Source: Microbulbifer hainanensis
GTDB taxonomy: Bacteria > Pseudomonadota > Gammaproteobacteria > Pseudomonadales > Cellvibrionaceae
NCBI RefSeq assembly: GCF_014904735.1
Contig: NZ_JACZCR010000013.1
Span: 1 to 63,309 of the forward strand
DNA length: 63,309 nucleotides
Direction: 5' to 3'
In this document: positions 32,311 to 40,784 of the stretch, one piece after another
Numbering within the stretch: the first letter of the stretch is position 1
Layout: every line of letters starts with the position of its first letter
Position numbers and translations under genes: made by a program
Notes under the pieces: model-generated
What the model saw: only the letters and a program-made list of their open reading frames with translations
Databases searched by the model: none
What the model was told of the DNA's origin: nothing

Positions 32311-33692
32311 CACCACAGCTCTCCCTGCACTTCCGTTTCCCCCATGAGATATTCGATATCCGCGACCGTTTTCGGCGCCGCTGCCGACAGCACCTGGACG
32401 CCATCGCGGGTCAGCGCCACATCATCCTCGATACGAATGCCGATACCGCGGAATTTTTCCGGCACCTGCTTATCGTCCGCGGCAATATAAATACCGGGTT
32501 CCACGGTCATCACCATGCCCGCCTCCAGTTGCCGCCACTGGCCGTGCACGCGGTAGTCACCGGCATCGTGCACATCCATACCGAGCCAGTGTCCGGCGCG
32601 GTGCATGTAAAAACGACGGTAGGCACCGGACTCGATCAGGCCGTCGACGTCGCCGCGCAACAGGCCCAGATCCACCAGCCCCTCGGTTGTGGTACGCACG
32701 CTGGCCGCGTGTGGCTGGTCCCAATCATTGCCCGCACGAATCGTATCGATCGCGGACTGCTGTGCGGCCAGAACAATTTCATAAAGCGCTTTCTGCACCG
32801 GCGAGAAGCGGCCGTTGACCGGATAGGTGCGCGTAACATCGGCGGCGTAACCGCGGAATTCACAGCCGGCATCCACCAGTACCAGGTCGCCATTTTTCAG
32901 TGGCGCCGCGTTGCTGCAATAGTGCATCACCAATGCATTTTTACCGCCGCCGACGATAGTCGGATAGGCCGGTTCGCGCGCCCCGGCATCGACAAAGGTG
33001 TGCAGGATTTCCGCCTCCAGCTGATACTCAAACAGCCCCGGCTGGCAGCGCACCATCGCGCGGCGGTGTGCTTCCGCGGTAATTTCCGCGGCGCGCGCGA
33101 GCAGGCGCAATTCCTGCGCGCTCTTGTACAGACGCAGGTCGTGCAACAGGTGGTCGAGCCCGACCATTTCCGGCACCCCGGTACTGCCCGGTGCGTTGTC
33201 GATAGTATGCAGGTAATTCTGCAGACGCCGGTCGAGCTGCGGGAAACGTCCCATGGAGTAATAGATGCGTGCGCGCCCCTCCAGCAGCCCCGGCAAGATA
33301 TCGTCGAGGTCGCCGATCGGAAAGGCGTCGCACAAACCGCAATGTTCTGCGGCCCGCTCGGGTCCCAGGCGCGGGCCGTCCCATATTTCTTTTTCCGCGT
33401 TGCGCTCGCGACAGAACAGCAGCGACTCGCCCTGCGCGCGACCGGGCATCAGCACCAACAACGCTTCGGGCTCTTCGAATCCGGTCAGGTAGTGAAAATC
33501 GCTGTCCTGGCGAAACGGGAAATAGGTATCGCGCGAGCGCAATTGTTCCCGCGCGGCCGGCACGATCGCCAGGCTGTCGTCACCCAGCGCGGCAATCAGC
33601 CGCGCTCGCCGCCGGGCGTATTCCGCCTTGCCGATGGCAGTAGCGGCATTTGCAGAGGCGGCTTTCGACCCGGCCATCATCGCCACCGACAT
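32310..33692 (-). CDS. pepP: Xaa-Pro aminopeptidase P
   Basis: 460-residue metallo-aminopeptidase removing an N-terminal residue before proline. The aminopeptidase P N-domain (about 20-170) contains TYFPFRQDSDFHYLTGFEEPEA. The pita-bread catalytic domain has the two-metal ligands: Asp in VLVDAGCEFRGYAADVTRTYP (two), His in HRAGHWLGMDVHD, Glu in VEPGIYIAAD and Glu in GIRIEDDVAL. The ATG at 33692 overlaps the ygfB stop (TGATG). A TTG one codon earlier is also in frame, and a Met at residue 6 is another possible start. Confidence 0.95.
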   Translation of the reverse strand: MSVAMMAGSKAASANAATAIGKAEYARRRARLIAALGDDSLAIVPAAREQLRSRDTYFPFRQDSDFHYLTGFEEPEALLVLMPGRAQGESLLFCRERNAEKEIWDGPRLGPERAAEHCGLCDAFPIGDLDDILPGLLEGRARIYYSMGRFPQLDRRLQNYLHTIDNAPGSTGVPEMVGLDHLLHDLRLYKSAQELRLLARAAEITAEAHRRAMVRCQPGLFEYQLEAEILHTFVDAGAREPAYPTIVGGGKNALVMHYCSNAAPLKNGDLVLVDAGCEFRGYAADVTRTYPVNGRFSPVQKALYEIVLAAQQSAIDTIRAGNDWDQPHAASVRTTTEGLVDLGLLRGDVDGLIESGAYRRFYMHRAGHWLGMDVHDAGDYRVHGQWRQLEAGMVMTVEPGIYIAADDKQVPEKFRGIGIRIEDDVALTRDGVQVLSAAAPKTVADIEYLMGETEVQGELW

Positions 33693-34252
33693 CAATGTAC
33701 CGTCGGAGCGCTGCCGGCATCGGGCTGCGGGCCCGCTGTCTCGGTAAAAATATTCATGACCGCCACCCGCACATATTCCTGCACCTGCAGCAATTGTTTT
33801 TCCATATCATCGGTGGCCTCGACAGCATCTGCATCCACCTGGGCGATACTACCGATATCCTCCAGCGCCTCGCGACTGGTGGCCTCCAGCTCACCCTGGT
33901 AATTGCCGATACCGAAACCGAGCAGGAAACCCTGGCACCAGTGCCCCAGGGTCTGCGTGCGCGCGGCGATGTCTTCGTCGCTGGGCAGCAGCAGTTGGAA
34001 ATCGAATTCGCCGTTGCGCAAATGGGCCAGGCTGTCTTGCGCGAGCTGCAGGAAATCGCGGTTCAGGTCCGCGGGCACAGCCTCCAGTTGCATCAGGTCC
34101 GCCAGCTCCTGCTGCCAGCGCTTCTTGTCCGGACGCGCTCCGGCGGACAGTACACCGCAGGCAAATCCATGCAGCTCACTGGGGTCCGCCACGCCACCGG
34201 CGGCGAGAATGGCATTTGCCAGGGAATCAAACGGGTTGGCCGCTGCTGTCAT
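33692..34252 (-). CDS. ygfB: UPF0149/YgfB family protein
   Basis: 186-residue all-helical protein of the UPF0149 family. Typical segments are SELHGFACGVLSAGARPDKKRWQ, LLPSDEDIAARTQTLGHWCQGFLLGFG and EATSREALEDIGSIAQVD. In Pseudomonas aeruginosa YgfB lowers expression of the AmpDh3 amidase and so affects beta-lactam resistance; whether that holds here is unknown. It is the first gene of the ygfB-pepP-ubiH-ubiI operon and divergent from the zapA pair across 255 bp, where no gene is seen. Confidence 0.92.
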   Translation of the reverse strand: MTAAANPFDSLANAILAAGGVADPSELHGFACGVLSAGARPDKKRWQQELADLMQLEAVPADLNRDFLQLAQDSLAHLRNGEFDFQLLLPSDEDIAARTQTLGHWCQGFLLGFGIGNYQGELEATSREALEDIGSIAQVDADAVEATDDMEKQLLQVQEYVRVAVMNIFTETAGPQPDAGSAPTVH

Positions 34253-34507
34253 GGATACTGCTCGCTCGCGTTAATGTGATCAGAGTTTGTGCAATCCGCT
34301 GCTTTCTGCCGCAACCGGGTCAACCGGGAAGCGCCGCAGGGAATCGAGAGACAAATTTGTGATTGGTCGCGCAGGCGCGGCAATTGACCCTCTCATACAC
34401 CGGCAATATAGTAGCGGAATCCCTCGCAGTCTGTCGTGTTGCGAGTTTACCCGGAGTGGCCGCCATCTCCGCGGGCGCCCAAGGCGCAGACATCAAACGC
34501 AGGAATT

Positions 34508-34711
34508 ATGGATAAACTACAAGCGTTAGAAAGCACTGTGGATTCGCTGATCGCCCGCTGCCAGCAACTGGCGGACGATAATCGAGAGCTGCGTCAGCAG
34601 GAATCTGACTGGCAGCGCGAACGCCAGCGCCTGGTAAAAAATAACGAAGTCGCCCGCACCCGGGTCGAAGCCATGATTAACCGCCTCAAAGGCATAGCGC
34701 AAGAATCCTGA
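34508..34711 (+). CDS. TIGR02449-type small coiled-coil protein upstream of zapA
   Basis: 67-residue coiled coil (LQALESTVDSLIARCQQLAD, then NRELRQQESDWQRERQRLV) of a family found directly upstream of zapA in Pseudomonas and relatives. It is similar in design to ZapB but not proven to be one. The ATG at 34508 follows AGGAATT; upstream codons in the frame are not conserved in style. Its TGA overlaps the zapA ATG (TGATG), implying linked expression and probably a role in division (inference). Confidence 0.9.
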   Translation: MDKLQALESTVDSLIARCQQLADDNRELRQQESDWQRERQRLVKNNEVARTRVEAMINRLKGIAQES

Positions 34712-35037
34712 TGGGTGACTCAACCGCAACCGCATCTTCCGAAACCGTAACAGTCTCCATTCTCGACAAGGAGTACCGCGTTGCCTGTTCGGAAGACGAA
34801 CGCGCCGAACTGCAGGCGTCCGCTCGCCTGCTGCACGAGCGCATGTCGCGCATTCGCTCCAGCGGCTCAGTTATCGGCCTCGAGCGCATCGCCGTGATGG
34901 CCGCACTGAACATCGCCCACGAGTTGATCCAGGCCAAATCCGAGCTCGCCCGCATCCCGCTGGAGCAGGAAATGCTCGATCGACTGCAGGACAAAGTGCA
35001 GTCCGCACTGGGCGATATCGACCTCGACAAAACTTGA
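34711..35037 (+). CDS. zapA: Cell division protein ZapA
   Basis: 108-residue FtsZ-ring-associated protein that bundles FtsZ protofilaments. The N-terminal globular domain has VTVSILDKEYRVACSEDERAELQASARLL. A C-terminal coiled coil starts around residue 45 (GLERIAVMAALNIAHELIQ). Length and layout match ZapA (109 residues in E. coli). Its start overlaps the preceding coiled-coil gene. The 6S RNA gene follows, the conserved order in gammaproteobacteria. Confidence 0.95.
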   Translation: MGDSTATASSETVTVSILDKEYRVACSEDERAELQASARLLHERMSRIRSSGSVIGLERIAVMAALNIAHELIQAKSELARIPLEQEMLDRLQDKVQSALGDIDLDKT

Positions 35038-35099
35038 CAGTTTCGTCAATAGCACATTTCCGCCAACAGTCTTGCTTAGCCTTTTGAGGCCATGGGCGT

Positions 35100-35105
35100 T
35101 ATAAT
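35100..35105 (+). promoter_or_regulatory. Consensus -10 box of the 6S RNA promoter
   Basis: A perfect TATAAT sits five bases before the predicted 6S RNA 5' end at 35111. A matching -35 is poor: TTGCTT at 35072 is too far and TTGAGG at 35084 too near. Confidence 0.55.
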
Positions 35106-35109
35106 TTAT

Positions 35110-35290
35110 GGACCCTGAGGTGTTGGCCAGTTGACTATGTCCTCGAGCCGATAATCTGACCCTGGGGGTCTCCAGCGGGTGTTGGTGCGCAAGTCCGCCA
35201 TGTAGCGGAAAGCCTTATACATCCCGGGGGCCACCACCTTGAACTTTACGGTTCAAGGCTACGTCTTCAGCCGCACGCTCGGGGCTCTGA
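35110..35290 (+). ncRNA. ssrS: 6S RNA
   Basis: Small RNA that mimics an open promoter and binds sigma-70 RNA polymerase in stationary phase. It is identified by position (zapA-ssrS-fthC) and by conserved blocks: CTCGAGCCGATAAT near the 5' third, GCCTTA in the middle, and CACCTTGAAC...GGTTCAAGG near the 3' third. The ends pair: CCCTGAG (35113-35119) with CTCGGGG (35278-35284). The length of about 180 nt fits the class. The ends are placed by pairing and the upstream TATAAT, so they may be off by a few bases. Confidence 0.92.
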
Positions 35291-35455
35291 TTTACGGCAC
35301 GGTCCGTTTTGGTGCACATTGCATCGATCGGACAGAATGCCACCCGCGGCGCCGACGGTCATACGGCGCACCAGCAGAAACCGCAGCCCTGTCACCGCTG
35401 CGGTTTTCTTCTGTGTCGATCTCTCACCGGAGTTCCCTGCAGCTGATCAAGCCCC

Positions 35456-36040
35456 ATGCATTCGCCCAGTGAAAGCAAAGTACAATTGCGCCGGCGTATG
35501 CGCACTGCGCGACGCGGCCTGAGCCTCTACCGGCAGCGCCAGCACGGCCGCGCGGCAGTCATCCAGCTGGGCCGCACGCCCCAGTTACAGCGCGCTCGGC
35601 ATATTGGCATCTACTGGCCAATGGACGGGGAGCTGGATATCCGCTGGCTGTTCCAGCGCTTTCCGGACAAACACTATTACCTGCCGATACTGCCGGCCGC
35701 ACCGCGTCCGCATCTGCGCTTCCGGCGCTGGCATGGCGGTCCGCTTACTTTCCGCAACCGCTATCGCATCCCCGAACCACTGCGCGGTATCAGTATCGAG
35801 CCGCAGTGTCTGGACCTGGTTCTGGTGCCCCTGGTGGCCTTTGACGAGACGGGCGCACGACTGGGAATGGGCGCCGGCTTCTACGACCGCACCTTTGCCT
35901 TCAAGCGCGTGCTGCCGAGCTCCGGCCCCGAGCTGATTGGCGCCGCCCACCAGTTACAGTGCGTGGAAAATCTGCCCACCGACAGCTGGGACATTCCGCT
36001 CGGCGGGGTGGTGACCGAGCGGCGCTTCTACCGCTGCTGA
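35456..36040 (+). CDS. fthC: 5-formyltetrahydrofolate cyclo-ligase
   Basis: 194-residue enzyme converting 5-formyl-THF to methenyl-THF with ATP (ygfA in E. coli, directly after 6S RNA there too). Family segments are IGIYWPMDGELDIRWLF, DLVLVPLVAFDETGARLGMG, the nucleotide-site motif GMGAGFYDRTFAF, and the end VENLPTDSWDIPLGGVVTE. The ATG at 35456 is used, although its ribosome binding site is weak. The mRNA may be co-transcribed with, and processed from, the 6S precursor as in E. coli (inference). Confidence 0.93.
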   Translation: MHSPSESKVQLRRRMRTARRGLSLYRQRQHGRAAVIQLGRTPQLQRARHIGIYWPMDGELDIRWLFQRFPDKHYYLPILPAAPRPHLRFRRWHGGPLTFRNRYRIPEPLRGISIEPQCLDLVLVPLVAFDETGARLGMGAGFYDRTFAFKRVLPSSGPELIGAAHQLQCVENLPTDSWDIPLGGVVTERRFYRC

Positions 36041-36057
36041 CCCAATTGCAAGGCAAC

Positions 36058-36093
36058 AAAAAAGGCCGGGCGCTTGCGCGTCCGGCCTTTTTT
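36058..36093. terminator. Rho-independent terminator after fthC
   Basis: AAAAAAGGCCGGGCGC (36058-36073) pairs with GCGTCCGGCCTTTTTT (36078-36093), with one G-U-type mismatch and a TTGC loop. Flanking A and T runs make it usable from both strands, serving fthC and the small minus-strand frame. Confidence 0.92.
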
Positions 36094-36120
36094 GTTCGTT
36101 GGCGGGCGGAGGGATCGCGC

Positions 36121-36258
36121 TCAGCGCGTAACCACTCCCTGCTGCAGAGCCGCCGGCGGTTCGGGGTCCGAGGCGAAAACCTCGGGCAGACCGGCGCTGC
36201 TCAGCAGTACGCCCGCAACAAAGACAACCACGGCGATTGTCAGTGCATCGGGTTTCAT
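36121..36258 (-). CDS. Predicted 45-residue single-pass membrane protein
   Basis: A short frame, ATG 36258 to TGA 36121, preceded by GGATGG. It encodes Met-Lys-Pro-Asp, a hydrophobic stretch (ALTIAVVVFVAGVLLSSAGL) and a short hydrophilic end (PEVFASDPEPPAAL...). It shares the bidirectional terminator after fthC. No family is recognised. Support is limited to the ribosome binding site, the membrane-like composition and the terminator placement, so the call is tentative. Confidence 0.45.
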   Translation of the reverse strand: MKPDALTIAVVVFVAGVLLSSAGLPEVFASDPEPPAALQQGVVTR

Positions 36259-36485
36259 GGGGACCATCCTGTTAGATCGGCTGTTCTTGTTGTGAGCCTT
36301 GTTATAAGCGTTTCACCCCGCGTTAGAGTCATTTCAACGCAAAAGTTCAACGCCAGCCAAGATACTTGAGTATCGTCCAAATAGTAACCGGTACCCGTGT
36401 GTTTTTTGCGAAATTTGTCGCATTTTCACGCAAAAAAGTTCGACAGCGGCCAAAACCCGGTCTACGCGGCCGGCAAATCACCCTG

Positions 36486-38027
36486 TCATACGGGACTAAG
36501 TTGGCTTTCTGCACTGCCTGCCAGGAAGAACTGGTAAGCCGGATTGTCACTCTCGTCCCAGAAAGGATACTGCAACTGCTCCAGCAGGGCGCGCAATTCC
36601 TCCCTCTCCGCCGGCGCCACCTGCATGCCCACCAGCACCCGGCCATAGGCCGCGCCGTGGTTGCGGTAGTGGAACAGGGTGATATTCCAGCGCCCGGCCA
36701 ACTGCTCGAGGAACTTGCGCAGCGCCCCGGGGCGCTCCGGGAATTCGAAGCGGTAGACCACCTCGTCGGTCAGGCCCTCGGCGCGCCCCCCGACCAGGTG
36801 GCGAATATGCAGCTTGGCCATTTCGTTATCGGTGAGGTCAGTGACCCGGTAGCCACCGGTATCCAGGCGCTCGACCAACTGCTGGCGATCCACGTCGGTG
36901 GCCACCTGCAGGCCGACAAAGATATGCGCCTCGCCGCCGCTGGCGAAACGGTAGTTGAATTCGGTGATAGCGCGGTCACCCAGGTCCCGGCAGAACTGCA
37001 GATAACTGCCCGGGCGCTCGGGAATGGTCACCGCCAGCACCGCCTCGCGCTTCTCGCCGATCTCGGTGCGCTCGCTGATATAGCGCAGGCGGTCGAAATT
37101 GGTGTTGGCGCCGCTGCACACGGTCGCCAGAGCCGCGTTGCGGCTGCCGCTCTGCTCGATGAATTTCTTCATGCCGGCCAGCCCCACGGCACCGGCAGGT
37201 TCGGCGATGGAACGGGTATCCTCGAAGATGTCCTTGATCGCCGCGCAGATCTCGTCGCTAGAAACAGTGATCACCCCGTCCACAGTCTCACGCAGCACGC
37301 GAAAGGTCTCCGCGCCGATCTGCGCTACCGCGACGCCATCGGCAAACAGTCCCACCTGGGGCAGGCGCACCCGCTCGCCGGCCTCCAGCGCCGCCTTGAG
37401 ACAGGCCGCGTCTTCCGGCTCGACCGCGTACACCTTGATCTCCGGGCGCACATACTTGATATAGGCAGCCATGCCCGCCGCCAGGCCGCCACCGCCCACC
37501 GGGATAAACACCGCATCCAGGTGGCCCGGGTGCTGGCGCAGCAGCTCCATCGCCACGGTGCCCTGCCCGGCAATGACATCCGGATCGTCGTAGGGATGCA
37601 CGAAGGTCAGGCCCCGCTCTTCGACAATCTCTTCGGCCCGCGCTGCCGCTTCATCGAAAGTATCGCCGTGCAGCACCGCTTCGGCACCGCGCATACGCAC
37701 CGCATTGACCTTAATCTGCGGCGTTGTGGTGGGCATCACGATCGTCGCGCGCACCCCCAGCTGGGCCGCCGCCATCGCCAGGCCCTGGGCGTGGTTGCCG
37801 GCTGACGCAGCGATCACACCGCGGGCACGCTGCTCCGCGGGCAGCTGCAGCAGTTTGTTGTAGGCACCGCGCACCTTGAAGGAAAAGACCGGCTGCAGGT
37901 CCTCGCGCTTGAGCAGAATGCGGTTGTTGCAGCGGTGCGACAGCTGGCGCATTGGATCCAGCGGCGTCTCGGTGGCGACATCGTAAATGCGCGCGTCTAG
38001 AATGCGCTTTATATAGGACTTGGGCAT
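36486..38027 (-). CDS. ilvA: Threonine ammonia-lyase, biosynthetic
   Basis: PLP enzyme deaminating threonine to 2-oxobutyrate, the first committed step to isoleucine. The 513 residues match E. coli IlvA (514). The PLP lysine is in PVFSFKVRGAYNKL, the phosphate loop in IPVGGGGLAAGMAAYIK, and other landmarks include ASAGNHAQGLA. Two C-terminal ACT-like regulatory domains (about 335-510: ERPGSYLQFCRDLGDRAITEFNYR and ERPGALRKFLEQLAGRWNITLF) allow isoleucine feedback. The start at 38027 (MPKSYIKRILDARIYDVA) fits the family. It is divergent from rpiA across 191 bp. Confidence 0.96.
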   Translation of the reverse strand: MPKSYIKRILDARIYDVATETPLDPMRQLSHRCNNRILLKREDLQPVFSFKVRGAYNKLLQLPAEQRARGVIAASAGNHAQGLAMAAAQLGVRATIVMPTTTPQIKVNAVRMRGAEAVLHGDTFDEAAARAEEIVEERGLTFVHPYDDPDVIAGQGTVAMELLRQHPGHLDAVFIPVGGGGLAAGMAAYIKYVRPEIKVYAVEPEDAACLKAALEAGERVRLPQVGLFADGVAVAQIGAETFRVLRETVDGVITVSSDEICAAIKDIFEDTRSIAEPAGAVGLAGMKKFIEQSGSRNAALATVCSGANTNFDRLRYISERTEIGEKREAVLAVTIPERPGSYLQFCRDLGDRAITEFNYRFASGGEAHIFVGLQVATDVDRQQLVERLDTGGYRVTDLTDNEMAKLHIRHLVGGRAEGLTDEVVYRFEFPERPGALRKFLEQLAGRWNITLFHYRNHGAAYGRVLVGMQVAPAEREELRALLEQLQYPFWDESDNPAYQFFLAGSAESQLSPV

Positions 38028-38218
38028 GGCGTAAATCAGCTGCCGTTGGATGAATCTTCGAGCGCGATCTCTGTGATAGGGCATAGGGATCGCACGGCAC
38101 GAGTCAGCCAGTCTAATCCTCCGCCAGCATCATTGCCACCATATTGCCGGCATTGCGCGAATTATTTTCCCGAAATCGGGATTTGCACACGAATAATTGC
38201 AAAGGAAGTCAGTACCCC

Positions 38219-38893
38219 ATGACCCAGGACGAACTCAAGAAGGCCACGGCCCGCGCCGCCATCGACTATATCGCCCCCAAACTGGATGACCACTCCATCG
38301 TCGGTGTCGGCACCGGCTCCACCGCCAACTTCTTCATCGACTACCTGGCGGAAATCAAGGGGCAGTTCGACGGTACCGTGGCCAGCTCCGAAGCCTCTGC
38401 CGAGCGCCTGAAGGCCCACGACATCCCGGTCTACGACCTGAACAGCGTCGACAGCATCCTCGTCTACGTGGACGGCGCGGACGAAGCCAACCCGGCCCTG
38501 CAGCTGATCAAGGGCGGCGGTGCCGCACTCACCCGGGAGAAGATCGTCGCCGCCTGCAGTGATGAGTTCGTGTGTATCGCCGACGAGAGCAAGTGGGTGC
38601 CGGTTCTGGGCGGATTTCCGCTGCCGGTGGAAGTGATTCCGATGGCGCGCTCGCTGGTGGCGCGGGAGCTGGTCAAGCTGGGCGGCGATCCGGTCTACCG
38701 CCAGGGTGTGACCACCGACAACGGCAATGTCATCCTGGACGTGCACAATTTACAGATTACCGATCCGCTGGAACTGGAAGCCGCTATCAACAATCTGACC
38801 GGCGTAGTGACCAACGGTCTATTCGCACAACGCCCCGCCGACATTTTGCTGCTGGGCACTGCCGGCGGCGTCAAGACTTTCACCGCCAAGTAA
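38219..38893 (+). CDS. rpiA: Ribose-5-phosphate isomerase A
   Basis: Interconverts ribose-5-phosphate and ribulose-5-phosphate. The 224 residues show [16 protein letters not shown], the catalytic-loop region [28 protein letters not shown] (with the catalytic Asp and Glu region), [11 protein letters not shown] and a typical C-terminal [11 protein letters not shown]. The ATG at 38219 begins the conserved N-terminus (MTQDELKK) behind AAAGGAAG. The ilvA-rpiA divergent pair is a common gammaproteobacterial arrangement. Confidence 0.96.
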   Translation: MTQDELKKATARAAIDYIAPKLDDHSIVGVGTGSTANFFIDYLAEIKGQFDGTVASSEASAERLKAHDIPVYDLNSVDSILVYVDGADEANPALQLIKGGGAALTREKIVAACSDEFVCIADESKWVPVLGGFPLPVEVIPMARSLVARELVKLGGDPVYRQGVTTDNGNVILDVHNLQITDPLELEAAINNLTGVVTNGLFAQRPADILLLGTAGGVKTFTAK

Positions 38894-38916
38894 CCTGCAC
38901 TACCAAGAAAATTGTC

Positions 38917-39549
38917 ATGCTGAATAATAATAACTGGCGTCGCTACGTGCGGCTCTTCCCCCTGACTGCCACCCTGCTGTTCGCCGGTTGCGCCGTGAGC
39001 CCGCCCAATAACCCCGACGACATTTGCTCGATCTTCCGCGAGAAAAAAGACTGGTATGGCGAAGCCAAGGACGCCGAGGAAAAGTGGGGCACCCCGGTGC
39101 CCACGCTGATGGCATTCCTGCACCAGGAATCCCGCTTCGTGCAGGACGCGCGCCCGCCGCGCACCACGATCCTGTGGATCTTTCCAGGGCCGCGCCCGTC
39201 CGATGCCTACGGCTACGCCCAGGCACTGAGCACTACCTGGCGTACCTATGAGCGCGCCAGCTTCAATTACGGTGCCGACCGCGACGACTTCGGCGACGCG
39301 ATCGATTTCGTCGGCTGGTATAACAACACCAGCGCAAAGCAATGCCGCATTCGCGGTAACGATACCTATCACCTCTACCTCGCGTATCACGAGGGACAGG
39401 GTGGCTACAATCGGCGCACCTTTAGGAATAAACCCTGGCTGACAAAAGTTGCGCATAAGGTTTCCGCGCGTGCGCAGAAGTACCAGCGCCAGTTAAACAG
39501 CTGTGAGAGCTCGCTGAAGCGGCGCCATAAATTCCTCGGGATTTTCTAG
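38917..39549 (+). CDS. Lytic transglycosylase-like lipoprotein
   Basis: 210-residue predicted lipoprotein. The signal peptide ends with lipobox LLFAGC. An SLT-type fold follows with the probable catalytic Glu in MAFLHQESRFVQDAR, then AYGYAQALSTTWRTYERAS and YHLYLAYHEGQGGYNRRTF. These recall the GLMQ/AY and HxGxGG motifs of family 1 lytic transglycosylases, with variations. It would cleave MurNAc-GlcNAc bonds in peptidoglycan. It starts 23 bp after rpiA (ATG 38917, no strong ribosome binding site), so it may share its transcript. Confidence 0.85.
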   Translation: MLNNNNWRRYVRLFPLTATLLFAGCAVSPPNNPDDICSIFREKKDWYGEAKDAEEKWGTPVPTLMAFLHQESRFVQDARPPRTTILWIFPGPRPSDAYGYAQALSTTWRTYERASFNYGADRDDFGDAIDFVGWYNNTSAKQCRIRGNDTYHLYLAYHEGQGGYNRRTFRNKPWLTKVAHKVSARAQKYQRQLNSCESSLKRRHKFLGIF

Positions 39550-39802
39550 ACACTGTGCACAGTGGGCCAACGGCGCACCGCAAAAATCTGTGCGAGTGGC
39601 GGCTAAATGCGCAACTTGCCGGAGAAACTGTCTACCCTGAGCTGACAACCCCTCACTTTTGCCCCGGCAAAGGTCGGCGTTGGATGCTGTGTCCGCTGGC
39701 GGGCGCGGCGCAGCCCCAATGTGACGCTGGGCGCTATAGGGAAATATCCCAATAAGTCCCTAGCCGAAGCAAAAGCGTCCATCGACACTGACGAGGTGAT
39801 CA

Positions 39803-40177
39803 ATGAAAACTCCAGCCCTTTGTTTTGCCGCACTCGCCCTGCTGTTGGCCCTGCCGATGGCACAGGCGGAAACCGATAAAAACCAGGTCAGCGCACAGAA
39901 GGTCTCGTACAGCGAACCCAAACTGCAGCAGTTCGCCGACGCCTATCGATCGATCGTCCTGCTCAGCCGCGAGTATGCGCCCAAGCTGAAGGCCGCTGCC
40001 GACATCAAGGAAGCCGAGGCAATCAACCAGGAAGCCCAGGGAAAAATGATTGCGGCGATCGAGGCCACCGGTTTGACCAAGGACGAATACCAGCAGATTG
40101 CCGGCAGTCTGAAATCCGATCCGGCGCTGCTAGAGAGAGTCAACAAGATACTGCAGGCGTCAGCACCAGCGCAGTAA
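39803..40177 (+). CDS. DUF4168 domain-containing exported protein
   Basis: 124-residue periplasmic protein. Signal peptide MKTPALCFAALALLLALPMA, cleavage after AQA. The DUF4168 helical domain covers about 38-115 (LQQFADAYRSIVLLSREYAP, then EAINQEAQGKMIAAIEATGLTKDEYQQIAGSL). Members are small helical envelope proteins of unknown role. It is preceded by a GAGGTG ribosome binding region and by about 250 bp without other genes. Confidence 0.88.
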   Translation: MKTPALCFAALALLLALPMAQAETDKNQVSAQKVSYSEPKLQQFADAYRSIVLLSREYAPKLKAAADIKEAEAINQEAQGKMIAAIEATGLTKDEYQQIAGSLKSDPALLERVNKILQASAPAQ

Positions 40178-40274
40178 GCCGATACCGCTGGGGTAACCCG
40201 GGCCCGTCCCGCCTTTCACCGGGATGGGGCGGTCCGGAAAACGCCTACTGCCTTCCCCGATATTCCGCCGTTCT

Positions 40275-40586
40275 TCAGTCCAGCGTCACATTCAGCACCC
40301 GGCAGATGGCTGGCAGGTGCGCCTGGATCCATTCCCGGTCAAACGAACCCCAGTCCTGCAGCAGGTAGTAGCCATCGTTGTTGCGCACCCCCTGCTGGAT
40401 GAAATCCACCTGGGTGCCGTGCCCCGGTAAGCCCTTGGCAATGATGTCCTGCACCGTGCGCCGCGGCCAGCCGGTGACGTCCTCCAGTGCCGGGTTGTTC
40501 GGTTTGGGCAGCTGCTCGATCAGGTAGGCGATCAGCATGCGCCGACAGATGGTGGGGTTGAGTGCGCTTTCCAGGCTCGCGGACAT
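40275..40586 (-). CDS. Small winged helix-turn-helix protein
   Basis: 103-residue cytoplasmic protein with a probable DNA-binding winged helix: ICRRMLIAYLIEQLPKPNNP, the recognition-helix candidate ALEDVTGWPRRTVQDIIAKG, and a wing/tail ending WIQAHLPAICRVLNVTLD. It resembles the HTH_43 group of small uncharacterised regulators; this assignment is from memory of the family pattern and not certain. ATG at 40586 behind GAGGAG. It is divergent from the AraC-type regulator gene across about 200 bp. Confidence 0.72.
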   Translation of the reverse strand: MSASLESALNPTICRRMLIAYLIEQLPKPNNPALEDVTGWPRRTVQDIIAKGLPGHGTQVDFIQQGVRNNDGYYLLQDWGSFDREWIQAHLPAICRVLNVTLD

Positions 40587-40784
40587 GACAGTTCTCCTCG
40601 CTCAGAGCGCCCCTTTTATCACAGCCCCGGCTGCGACTCACCCCCCCCGCACACACCGACAACCGCTACCCCTGACCGGCCTCAAAACCGCCAAACCTGA
40701 CTTTCGCGGCCGCTTTGCGCATAATCCGTTTTCCACTTCAGCGGGCACGCGCCCCAAAACCACTATAAGTTGAGGGCTGAAACC

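Noticed and set aside
31929..33902. A 657-codon plus-strand frame opposite ubiH and pepP
   Set aside because: Antisense shadow crossing two conserved genes; basic and repetitive composition.
36366..37805. A 479-codon plus-strand frame opposite ilvA
   Set aside because: It is the antisense shadow of ilvA: its residues are His/Gln/Arg-rich, it has no ribosome binding site, and ilvA is unambiguous on the other strand.
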